From NCBI RefSeq assembly GCF_049965695.1, contig NZ_JBMFWB010000034.1, forward strand, positions 1 to 7,243: a stretch of 7,243 bases of DNA. The letters are read 5' to 3'. Positions 1 to 6,774 of the stretch are shown here, piece after piece. Under the pieces are notes generated by a model. That model worked only from the letters and a program-made list of their open reading frames with translations. It was not told the origin of the DNA and did no database searches. The stretch comes from Athalassotoga sp049965695. Lineage in GTDB: Bacteria; Thermotogota; Thermotogae; Mesoaciditogales; Mesoaciditogaceae. Each line of letters begins with the position of its first letter. Positions within the stretch are counted from its first letter, which is position 1. The position numbers and the translations under genes were made by a program.

Positions 1-2996
1 ATCATTTTTACATATTCATAAATTACTTTTGAATTCAGCAAAGCCATTACATATTTCAATTTATTACCTGTGAAAAATGCCATACTATCAAGAATAAAAA
101 CATTTGGCTCAACTAAACAGAAAGTTGGCTCTTGTGTAATTCTTTGCCACACCACCTTCTCCTTCTCAAACTCTGGGTAGTAGGTTGCAGCACAGCGTTG
201 CAGGGCATACCATTCGTAGCGAATGCCAGTTTCTTCTTTGTTTCTTTTTGATAGTTGGTCTTTAAATTCAAGTAAATGGTTGTAAATAGCAGGATATTTT
301 TTCTGAAATTCCTTTTCTGCTTTTTCACTTGCTCCTTGAATGCTGGTATCTTCGTGCAAAGGAAAATGCCAGGGTATAAAAATCACCCACAGCCCCGCCC
401 ATTCGTAATAATACCGCTTGATGTCTCTGCCACGCAAAATGGGCTTTATAATGGCTTCGGTGCGTTTTCGTTCTTCTTCGGTTTTGCAGTTTGCCAGTAT
501 CTCATCTCGCTTTTCTGTGGTAATTATAAAAGCTTCGTTTAATCCTGTTAATATGCCACGATAAATATTCACATCCCATTCTTTTAAAGGCTTGCCGATC
601 TTTTCTATCTTCTCTTTGAGCCTTCTTTCTACATCATTACCTATAAACCATGCACCGTTATTCATTTTAGGTAACAAAATCGCATTCGTTTCAACGAAAT
701 TTGAAAGATTCTGAGCATCATTTTTCGATTTCAAAGTAACACCTTTAAACTGATTTTTGTTCTCAGTTTTTTGCATCAGCAAAATATTGGTATCAACGGT
801 TGAACTTTCAAAAACACCTGGGCCAAGATCAATCAGAATCAACGGATTTTGAGTTAGGAAAAATGTTCTTAATGTTTCTCCATATCCGGCTCGCATCCAT
901 TTGTTGGAAGTGATAAAGCAGAGATATCCATTTTCCTTTAGCAATTGTAAACCTCTTTCGTAAAAAAGCGTGTAAATATCGCCCGTTCTTTTGTAGGTTT
1001 TGAAATTTTGATCCTCATATCTTTTGGCTAATGCACCATGATCTTTTTGAAGTTGTATGTAGGGTGGATTCCCTATCACGATGTCGAATCCATCTTTGAC
1101 ACCAAACATCCATTCTGGATCAAACCAATCAGATGGTTTTGAGGAAAACGGATCCCAATATGAAAGCATTCTTGTTTTAGTTTCATAAGACCCAAGTTTA
1201 ATATATTCATTGAACATCTTATTCTGCACTTGTTTGAATTGTTTTTCTAAATTTTGTTTTTCCTGACCATAACTTGTAAAATACTTTTCTCTTATTTTTT
1301 TAAGTTCTTCTATCATTTTTTCATTTTCAAATAACATACTTTCTGGCAATTTTCTTAAAGTATCGGTGCATACGAATTTAAATTCAAGATTAGGAAGAGG
1401 CTTAATTCCCATATTATCTTTTGAACTGTCAATATTAGAATCAACTATCAAAGAGAGAAAAACTCTAAGTTTTGCTATTTCAACGGCTATCTCTTGGACA
1501 TCTACACCATATATTGTCCTTTCTATTAGACCGAGTTTTCTTGTAAATTCCTCATTTTCTCCTTTTAATTTATCTTCAAAGATTTTTCTCACTACCGGTT
1601 CTAAGCGCTCAAATTGCTTCTCTTTCCATTTTGAAGCATCAGGATCCACCTTGTGGAGTATCCATGAAAGTTTTTGAAGAATTCCCATTGGAAAGGCGCC
1701 AGAGCCGCATGCAGGATCTATTATTCTGAGATCATCTATCGCGTTTATTATCTTCTCCTTGATCTTATCGTCTATATCGACAGTGTCTTCATGATAACTC
1801 AAAAGGTTTTCTATTGTTTTTTCATCAAGAGAGGTCTTATCGATTAAGTAATGCTTAAGGCTTTCATCTACCATGTAATCGACGATCTGTCTTGGCGTGT
1901 AATAACTACCAGTTGAATGTCTTGCACTTTCTCCGGTTTCAGGGTTTATTTCCGCGAGTAAATTTTCAAAGACTCTTCCAAGCATTTCAGGATCAACGGA
2001 CAATTCAACGTCAAAAGGTGTACTTTCGTCTATTGTGAAATTGTAAGTTTCAAGCACATCAAAAAACTGATCAAACCATTCATTGGAAATTTTAACTGTA
2101 TTTATATATCTCGACAATTGAGTTGCATCATCAAATTCGTAGTAATCGTCAGTCTTAGGCTCAAAGAGACCTCCGTTAAGAAATGGAATATCGTTGTAAT
2201 CCTTTATTTTTCTTTGCTCAATTGGTGTGTTTAAGATTTGGAAAAATAAGGTTTCAAGAATTGTGTGAAAGTAATCATTTCCGTTTTGAATGGCATTGTT
2301 AACCGCATTCTTTGATAAAATCTCATCAGAAATAAGTGACTTCCCATTTACCGTTTTCTTTTTAAGGAACCAACAAAAAATTGTTCTGCCAATTAACCTC
2401 ACGGCAAAATTTTGCTTTTGTTCATTATCGGCGCCGTCCGGTAACTTTATATTCTCGACAAGTTCGTTAAATAACTTTGATATATTTTGGTAGAATTCTT
2501 TGTTAACCACTTCTATGGAGAAACGACTCTTTAGATCTTCTAAATCTTTGATAGCGCCTTTTTTTATGAGAATTTGTTCAGGTGTCCTTACTTTTGCTTG
2601 CGGTCCGAGAAAAAATGAATATCTCCTTGGATTTGATTTTTCCTCTTTAATGCCTTTATCGCTTAATGTATAGTCTATCGTTACGAGTGATAACCTGTAA
2701 TTTTGAGAATTTTTAGATTTTACGACCGCTAACACGTTGTCTATTATATTATCTTTCATGAATTTGAAGATCTCTTTTGTTATTGTGATTCTCGGATCTC
2801 TTTCAGATTCATGCTCAAACTCGTAAATATTTAAATTTGAAGATTTGCCAAGAGAAGATGTCCCAAGAGAGGTGCATGATTTGATTACCTTTGTATCTAC
2901 TGATACATGTTCTTCTTCATATCTGAAATTATCCGGAAGAAAAGCCCTCAGAAAATTAACAAAATCTTCTCTTTTATAAGGATTATTCAAATCCAT
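1..2996 (-). CDS. Eco57I-like adenine-specific DNA methyltransferase with C-terminal target-recognition domain (3' end beyond window)
   Basis: Reading the minus strand from ATG 2996-2994 gives 998 uninterrupted codons to the left edge, so the C-terminus is missing. The predicted role is S-adenosylmethionine-dependent N6-adenine methylation of DNA within a restriction or defence system. Motifs seen: motif X GSYYTP (residues 363-368); SAM-binding motif I DPACGSGAF (427-435); an acidic GVDVQEIA strand-helix with D499, likely to contact the SAM ribose; and catalytic motif IV NPPY (643-646), typical of gamma-class N6-adenine enzymes. Residues 1-360 form an N-terminal region with NPRRYSFFLG (122-131) that I cannot assign. 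From about residue 805 the sequence (IYRGILTGLNEAF, then ILRGRDIKRYYYEW) matches the TaqI-like specificity region of Type IIG/ISP enzymes. The start is fixed by GGAGGG 5 nt upstream. Arginine codons and G+C change abruptly in the recognition region. Methyltransferase assignment is secure; a Type IIG enzyme with its own nuclease domain is a less likely alternative. Confidence 0.93.
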   Translation of the reverse strand, partial: MDLNNPYKREDFVNFLRAFLPDNFRYEEEHVSVDTKVIKSCTSLGTSSLGKSSNLNIYEFEHESERDPRITITKEIFKFMKDNIIDNVLAVVKSKNSQNYRLSLVTIDYTLSDKGIKEEKSNPRRYSFFLGPQAKVRTPEQILIKKGAIKDLEDLKSRFSIEVVNKEFYQNISKLFNELVENIKLPDGADNEQKQNFAVRLIGRTIFCWFLKKKTVNGKSLISDEILSKNAVNNAIQNGNDYFHTILETLFFQILNTPIEQRKIKDYNDIPFLNGGLFEPKTDDYYEFDDATQLSRYINTVKISNEWFDQFFDVLETYNFTIDESTPFDVELSVDPEMLGRVFENLLAEINPETGESARHSTGSYYTPRQIVDYMVDESLKHYLIDKTSLDEKTIENLLSYHEDTVDIDDKIKEKIINAIDDLRIIDPACGSGAFPMGILQKLSWILHKVDPDASKWKEKQFERLEPVVRKIFEDKLKGENEEFTRKLGLIERTIYGVDVQEIAVEIAKLRVFLSLIVDSNIDSSKDNMGIKPLPNLEFKFVCTDTLRKLPESMLFENEKMIEELKKIREKYFTSYGQEKQNLEKQFKQVQNKMFNEYIKLGSYETKTRMLSYWDPFSSKPSDWFDPEWMFGVKDGFDIVIGNPPYIQLQKDHGALAKRYEDQNFKTYKRTGDIYTLFYERGLQLLKENGYLCFITSNKWMRAGYGETLRTFFLTQNPLILIDLGPGVFESSTVDTNILLMQKTENKNQFKGVTLKSKNDAQNLSNFVETNAILLPKMNNGAWFIGNDVERRLKEKIEKIGKPLKEWDVNIYRGILTGLNEAFIITTEKRDEILANCKTEEERKRTEAIIKPILRGRDIKRYYYEWAGLWVIFIPWHFPLHEDTSIQGASEKAEKEFQKKYPAIYNHLLEFKDQLSKRNKEETGIRYEWYALQRCAATYYPEFEKEKVVWQRITQEPTFCLVEPNVFILDSMAFFTGNKLKYVMALLNSKVIYEYVKM

Positions 2997-3001
2997 GTTG
3001 T

Positions 3002-3007
3002 CCCTCC
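3002..3007 (-). promoter_or_regulatory. Strong Shine-Dalgarno site of the methyltransferase gene
   Basis: GGAGGG begins immediately after the TGA stop of the helicase gene and ends 5 nt before the methyltransferase ATG (2996-2994). The 11-nt intergenic gap holds only this site and a short spacer. This argues for one transcript and probable translational coupling, and it fixes the methyltransferase start. Confidence 0.85.
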
Positions 3008-6000
3008 TCAAAATTCTTCAGCAAAAATTATAACTTCTTCTCCTTCATCTATTTCTTTTGCGCGATTGATTATAGACATTATATACTCGTGCGGTATTTC
3101 TTTTTTAATTTCGTAAATTTTACTGTTGTAATTTCTGATATTCATCTTTCGAATAAGTCTCATGTATTTTTTAGGCAAATCATCGTATTCGTCAATAACC
3201 TTTATGAGATCATCTATATATTCTTTTAATCTGTCATCTAAAAGTTGCTTTTTAATTGCTTTAAGAACTTTGAGGGCATTACTTGTGCCTCTATCTCTTG
3301 TGAAATGAGAATTACGTTCGAATAACTTACTTTTCACTGCCTGATAAATTGGTTCAAATTGATCGCTTACATGTTCGGCTTTCTCATTTTTATCTGCTTT
3401 AAATAATTTCAGAGCTTCTTCAAATGTAATAGTGCTTATGGAATCTTCATTTCCGATTTTAAAGACATATTCATCCGCTTTTTTGCCAAAAACAACGACT
3501 CCTTTTTTACCCTTATCAACGGTTCTTTTTACCCTAACTCTTTTTGGGATTCCTTGAGATTTTTCAAGTAATTCAGGATTACTATTTCTTATTTCATTTA
3601 TGAAATTTATGTATTCAACATCCCAGGACCTTTCTTCCTCTTCTTTGTATTGTCTTGCAAAATAAGAATGAAGTTCTTCATTGGAGGTTAATATCTTAGT
3701 GTCCTCTCCAATTATAGCTTGAATCATTGCCATCTTAAATGTTGTAATATGCATTACATTGGCTTCTCTTTCTCCAACATCTGATGGAAAGAAATTGTAG
3801 ATGAAAATATCGTCAAAGACCTTTTTGTTTATCCTGTTTATCCTTCCTATTCTTTGAATGACTCTTGTTGGATTGTATGGAATATCGTAATTGAAGATCT
3901 TGTTTGCTCTGTTGAGATTAACGCCTTCGGACATCGCATCGGTGGTTACCAAAATATCAAAATCATATTTTTGATTATCGGAAGAAGCGTCGAAATTATC
4001 CTTGATCTTTTCTACTTTGTATTTCTCTGAAGCAGAGTAACTTATGATTTTAAATTTATCTTTTAGGTTTTCATAAAGATAATCCACTGTATCGGCAAAT
4101 TCGCTGAAAATTACGATTTTACCTTCAGATATTTTTTTTGGCAGTATTTCTTTAAAATATTCAAGTTTCGGATCCGCTTTTTGTTTACCAAACCAATCTT
4201 CGCGTATTGCTTTTAGCAACTCAATATCTTTTTTTACATCCTCTTTAAACCCTACTTTTAATTCTTTCGCTTCTATAAATTCGTAACCCTTCTTGCGTAG
4301 ATTATCGAGCTTGCGTAGATTATCGAGTTTATTTTCAATACTATTTCCTAATTCTTCAAAGAGCGACTTCTCATCGGTTTCATATTCTTCAAGATCTTCT
4401 GGTGAAAGAATATCTCCTTTCTTGTAAATGGGGACATATCCAAATTCGTACCATTTTAGAATTTTTTCGGATGATTCTATCATGCTATCAAGTGAAATTT
4501 TGAACGCTTTCATAGAACTTTCGAATCTTCTCACAAGATGTCTTCTCATAAAATTGGCAAGGTTTATTTGAGACTGTCTAAACAGTGTCTCGTCCATTTC
4601 AAACGTTTCGGAAATTTTATTTCTGTAACTTTCGTAGTCCTTAAGATAAAGCACAGGTGTGTATCTTGCTCCGATGAACCCTTTCTTGTCATCTTTAGGC
4701 GCTATTTTGTCAAGCGTTTTGATGTACAAATCTCTGAGTTCTCCGAGAGGATATTCAAGAATTTCAGGATCATGAACCGTCGGAAATTTTATATTTTGTT
4801 TTTTTATGTCATCTCTGTACTCTTTTATTTCTTGAAGGTCAATTCTTGATCTTCTTATGACTAAAGGAGATATTATATCTCTGATCTCATCCCCTATTTG
4901 TTGAATGTCTTTATCATTTAATAATTCCGTGTTTCTACTGTTTCTGCTTATATCTTTATACTTTTTGATCAATTCTGAGAATTTAACAGAGAGATTGTCA
5001 ACAGTCCTGAGTGTTGATCTCGTTGGAATTTGGAAAAGTTTAATCAAAGAAAATATATCTTCTGGTTTATTGCTGTAAGGAGTCGCGGTTAGCAAAATAA
5101 CTTTGTTCGATTGGCAAATCTTATGCAATATCGCATAATCTTGAGTTTCTTCATTTCTATATCTGTGCGCTTCATCCACTATGATTAGTTTTTCCTCCGA
5201 ATCTTGGTTAACTTCTCTTAATGCGTCTTCCATCTTTCCGCTGCTAAACACTTTACCGTTAAAATCAAATTCATACCTGTAATCTTCCCATTGTTCTTTT
5301 AAATGCGGTGGAACGATCATTATAGTTCTCATTCTTAAATTATGAGCCACCGCAGAGGCTATTATACTTTTTCCAAGGCCGACGACATCAGCAATTATTA
5401 CGCCTGAATGTTTTTTTATGATTTCAATAGCCTGCCCGATCGCATCTGTTTGATATTTAAGATCTAAGAACTTCTTTCTTGTTATTTCTGAAGGAATGGA
5501 AATCTTTTGATCTCTTTTTTTGTTGAATAATTCGTCAAGCACCCTTATGTAAATCAAGTATGGATCCGGAATCTTTTCAAACCAAATATTTTTAGCAATA
5601 TTTTGATCAAAATCTTCTTTGGATATCTCAATAGAACTATCCCATAATTGACGGAAGAGTTTTTCCATATTCTCAAAATCTCTTTTATCTCTTATAATTA
5701 CATTTATTTCAAATTGGTCTCTAAGCCCCTTGAGTGTGAGATTGCTTGATCCTGTTATGACCGTTCCGGGATTGAGACCATTTTCACTATGTTCATCTGA
5801 ATTTTTGAACAGATAAAGTTTAGAGTGATTTGGCTCAAGTGTTTTTCTCAATTGGAGACTGCCATTTCTCAATTTTTCAACAAACAATTCGAATGATTCT
5901 TGTCTTTCTTTGTTATCAAAAAAATCCGTATCGTTAAACAATTTAACGAAGTATTTTTCAAATTGTTCTCTTACATTCTCTTTGCTTAGCGATTGACTGA

Positions 6001-6214
6001 TCAAATTCTCATATTCGATTATCTTTTTGTAGTCAATGTCCACATCTAATCCAACAAGAATTTTCACATCTTTGTCTTTCAAAGATTTGTAAATTTGTTC
6101 AAATCCTGAAAAATAAAAATATCCCACAAGAAATAACAGTTCTTTCGTGGTTGGAATTATGTCGTTCATAATCTTTGAAAGGAATTCTTCCTGATTTGTT
6201 ATGATTTCAGACAC
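3008..6214 (-). CDS. PLD-nuclease/SNF2-like helicase fusion protein of a restriction or defence module
   Basis: A 1068-residue protein, predicted to be an ATP-driven DNA translocase with a metal-independent nuclease. Residues about 1-190 form a phospholipase-D-like domain with one HxK motif (H130, K132) followed by GSSN (155-158). A single HKD per chain implies that two chains pair to form one active site, as in BfiI. The helicase core follows: Q-like YQ (254-255), Walker A GLGKS (279-283), DEAH (347-350), TATP (376-379), then after a long helical insert TTDAMSEGVNL (757-767) and QRIGRINR (787-794). Motif II and the GLGKS context resemble HepA/RapA-type SNF2 ATPases. Residues 850-1068 match nothing I recognise. 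The start is GTG at 6214-6212, because an in-frame TAA sits directly upstream. The next in-frame ATG (M16) would remove the start of the PLD domain. Residues 630-641 carry a duplicated KLDNLR. It is the first gene of an operon with the methyltransferase. An alternative role is a helicase in a DISARM-like system. Confidence 0.93.
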   Translation of the reverse strand: MSEIITNQEEFLSKIMNDIIPTTKELLFLVGYFYFSGFEQIYKSLKDKDVKILVGLDVDIDYKKIIEYENLISQSLSKENVREQFEKYFVKLFNDTDFFDNKERQESFELFVEKLRNGSLQLRKTLEPNHSKLYLFKNSDEHSENGLNPGTVITGSSNLTLKGLRDQFEINVIIRDKRDFENMEKLFRQLWDSSIEISKEDFDQNIAKNIWFEKIPDPYLIYIRVLDELFNKKRDQKISIPSEITRKKFLDLKYQTDAIGQAIEIIKKHSGVIIADVVGLGKSIIASAVAHNLRMRTIMIVPPHLKEQWEDYRYEFDFNGKVFSSGKMEDALREVNQDSEEKLIIVDEAHRYRNEETQDYAILHKICQSNKVILLTATPYSNKPEDIFSLIKLFQIPTRSTLRTVDNLSVKFSELIKKYKDISRNSRNTELLNDKDIQQIGDEIRDIISPLVIRRSRIDLQEIKEYRDDIKKQNIKFPTVHDPEILEYPLGELRDLYIKTLDKIAPKDDKKGFIGARYTPVLYLKDYESYRNKISETFEMDETLFRQSQINLANFMRRHLVRRFESSMKAFKISLDSMIESSEKILKWYEFGYVPIYKKGDILSPEDLEEYETDEKSLFEELGNSIENKLDNLRKLDNLRKKGYEFIEAKELKVGFKEDVKKDIELLKAIREDWFGKQKADPKLEYFKEILPKKISEGKIVIFSEFADTVDYLYENLKDKFKIISYSASEKYKVEKIKDNFDASSDNQKYDFDILVTTDAMSEGVNLNRANKIFNYDIPYNPTRVIQRIGRINRINKKVFDDIFIYNFFPSDVGEREANVMHITTFKMAMIQAIIGEDTKILTSNEELHSYFARQYKEEEERSWDVEYINFINEIRNSNPELLEKSQGIPKRVRVKRTVDKGKKGVVVFGKKADEYVFKIGNEDSISTITFEEALKLFKADKNEKAEHVSDQFEPIYQAVKSKLFERNSHFTRDRGTSNALKVLKAIKKQLLDDRLKEYIDDLIKVIDEYDDLPKKYMRLIRKMNIRNYNSKIYEIKKEIPHEYIMSIINRAKEIDEGEEVIIFAEEF
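4292..4327 (-). repeat. Perfect 18-bp in-frame tandem duplication inside the helicase gene
   Basis: The plus-strand unit CTTGCGTAGATTATCGAG occurs twice back to back (4292-4309 and 4310-4327) without a mismatch. It encodes KLDNLR twice in the helical linker between the two helicase lobes (residues about 630-641). The 18-bp length keeps the frame. Perfect identity at DNA level suggests a recent slippage event or a variable copy number, not an ancient protein repeat. Confidence 0.95.
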
Positions 6215-6224
6215 TTAAAAACAT

Positions 6225-6234
6225 TCCTTTCCTT
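6225..6234 (-). promoter_or_regulatory. Ribosome binding region of the helicase gene with an overlapping 5-codon mini-ORF
   Basis: The minus strand reads AAGGAAAGGA upstream of the helicase GTG. The downstream AGGA lies 10 nt from the GTG, slightly long. The upstream AAGG is instead 6 nt from an out-of-frame ATG (6224-6222), which would encode MFLSV and stop at TGA (6209-6207), overlapping the GTG start. Either the GTG is used directly with long spacing, or the mini-ORF terminates across it and allows reinitiation. Confidence 0.55.
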
Positions 6235-6262
6235 AAAAAATTTGAACAAATAATTTTCTTTT

Positions 6263-6292
6263 ATTATACTCGAAAAATTGAGATTTCCCCAA
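6263..6292 (-). promoter_or_regulatory. Predicted sigma-70 type promoter of the helicase-methyltransferase operon
   Basis: On the minus strand a perfect TATAAT (6268-6263) is preceded after 18 nt by TTGGGG (6292-6287), which shares TTG with the consensus -35. Transcription would start near 6256, about 40 nt before the GTG of the helicase. The -35-like hexamer lies in the inverted end of the mini-element 6279-6355, while the -10 lies outside it. The -10 is convincing; the -35 is weak. Confidence 0.6.
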
Positions 6293-6355
6293 AGTTGATA
6301 CAGTTAAGAGCACAGAGCATGTACTTTTGAATGTATCATCTCTGGGGGCATATCA
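6279..6355. mobile_element. 77-bp MITE-like mini-element with IS3-type inverted ends
   Basis: The left end reads TGAGATTTCCCCAAAG and the right end, on the opposite strand, TGATATGCCCCCAGAG. Each is followed by TTGATACA or ATGATACA. The two 24-bp ends match at 19 positions and begin with TGA and a C-run, the pattern of IS3-family termini. The right end shares its first 12 bases with the end of the neighbouring IS remnant at 6681. Between the ends is a 29-nt loop with no coding capacity, so this is a non-autonomous derivative or a collapsed IS. I see no convincing target-site duplication. It lies directly upstream of the helicase operon. Confidence 0.6.
6287..6339 (+). repeat. Direct repeat of IS-end sequence, copy A
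   Basis: This 53-bp stretch matches 6689-6741 in the same orientation at 46 of 53 positions with no gap, beginning CCCCAAAGTTGATACAG and ending GAATGTATCAT. Because each copy is itself a quasi-palindrome (TGATACA near one side, TGTATCA near the other), it matches in both orientations. It marks the mini-element as a relative of the IS end to its right. Confidence 0.85.
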
Positions 6356-6680
6356 ATCCATGCGCTCATCAAAACTGATCCACTACTCCAAGCGAGATCT
6401 TAAAATGTAATTGTGTGAAGCAAGCAAAAATGTGTGTTTTCTCTTATGCGGTCTGAATAAAATGAAATTTCGTTAGAAGAGTTGATGGTTACTGGTGTGG
6501 AGTAGGATTTGGGAGATGAATTTTCATTTTTGCCGTTTGTGGAGTTAGAAGATTCAGATCTTTTTTCAGATGCATATATACTAAAGCAGGTTCAAAAACC
6601 GAATAGAAGTTATAGAATAGAATCATGATACCAAAACAACAAAGATTATTGGATGAAGAATTAAAAAAACTTATAGAACT
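6356..6680. other. Intergenic stretch between two IS-derived elements, no supported gene
   Basis: This 325-bp interval sits between two outward-facing copies of the IS end, 6355 leftwards and 6681 rightwards. I find no tRNA, no strong promoter and no conserved protein in any frame. A short plus-strand frame starting at ATG 6625 (MIPKQQRLLDEEL...) runs into the IS end, and a minus-strand frame over 6489-6722 has unlikely low-complexity composition. An 8-bp repeat, GAATAGAA, occurs at 6601 and 6615. The interval is best described as degenerate DNA around insertion sites, possibly including a severed gene start. Confidence 0.5.
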
Positions 6681-6697
6681 TGATATGCCCCCAAAAT

Positions 6698-6740
6698 TGA
6701 TACAGTCAAAAGTAGAGACCATGTACTTATGAATGTATCA
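6698..6740. repeat. Subterminal quasi-palindrome of the IS end (copy B)
   Basis: Two 17-nt arms, TGATACAGTCAAAAGTA and TACTTATGAATGTATCA, are inverted repeats matching at 15 of 17 positions around a 9-nt loop. The equivalent sequence in the mini-element (6296-6338) is less symmetric at 13 of 17. It could be a transposase-binding site or a hairpin that limits readthrough at the IS border. Confidence 0.75.
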
Positions 6741-6766
6741 TTGCAGGATCAACGTTGATCCTGCAA
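6741..6766. repeat. Perfect 26-bp palindrome downstream of the transposase stop
   Basis: TTGCAGGATCAAC (6741-6753) is followed directly by its exact reverse complement (6754-6766). As RNA it gives an 11-bp stem with an ACGU loop. It lies 8 nt beyond the transposase TGA (6777-6775). No U-run follows on the minus strand, so it is not a classical intrinsic terminator, though it may attenuate transcription or protect the 3' end. The mini-element copy lacks it: the two sequences diverge here. Confidence 0.85.
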
Positions 6767-6774
6767 AGTCGAAT

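Noticed and set aside
113..328. Minus-strand frame of 71 codons, and plus-strand frame 276-542
   Set aside because: Both lie within the continuous methyltransferase coding frame and have no family resemblance or ribosome binding site.
1366..1677. Plus-strand frames at 1366-1677, 2290-2493, 2907-3116 and 4538-4849
   Set aside because: They are antisense shadows of the methyltransferase and helicase genes, rich in Phe, Ser and Ile, as expected from the reverse of AT-rich coding DNA.
6489..6722. Minus-strand frame of 77 codons between the IS remnants
   Set aside because: Low-complexity Ser/Asn/Phe composition, it crosses the IS terminus, and it has no recognisable domain or ribosome binding site.
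6625..6732. Plus-strand 35-codon frame starting MIPKQQRLLDEEL
   Set aside because: The first 20 codons look protein-like and could be a gene start severed by the IS, but there is no Shine-Dalgarno site, and the rest is simply the IS end translated. The inverted end at 6355 gives a similar DMPP...SKV peptide, which shows that this part is repeat sequence.
6741..6766. Palindrome as an intrinsic terminator
   Set aside because: No T-run follows on either strand (TGATACATTC on the minus strand, AGTCGAATTC on the plus strand).
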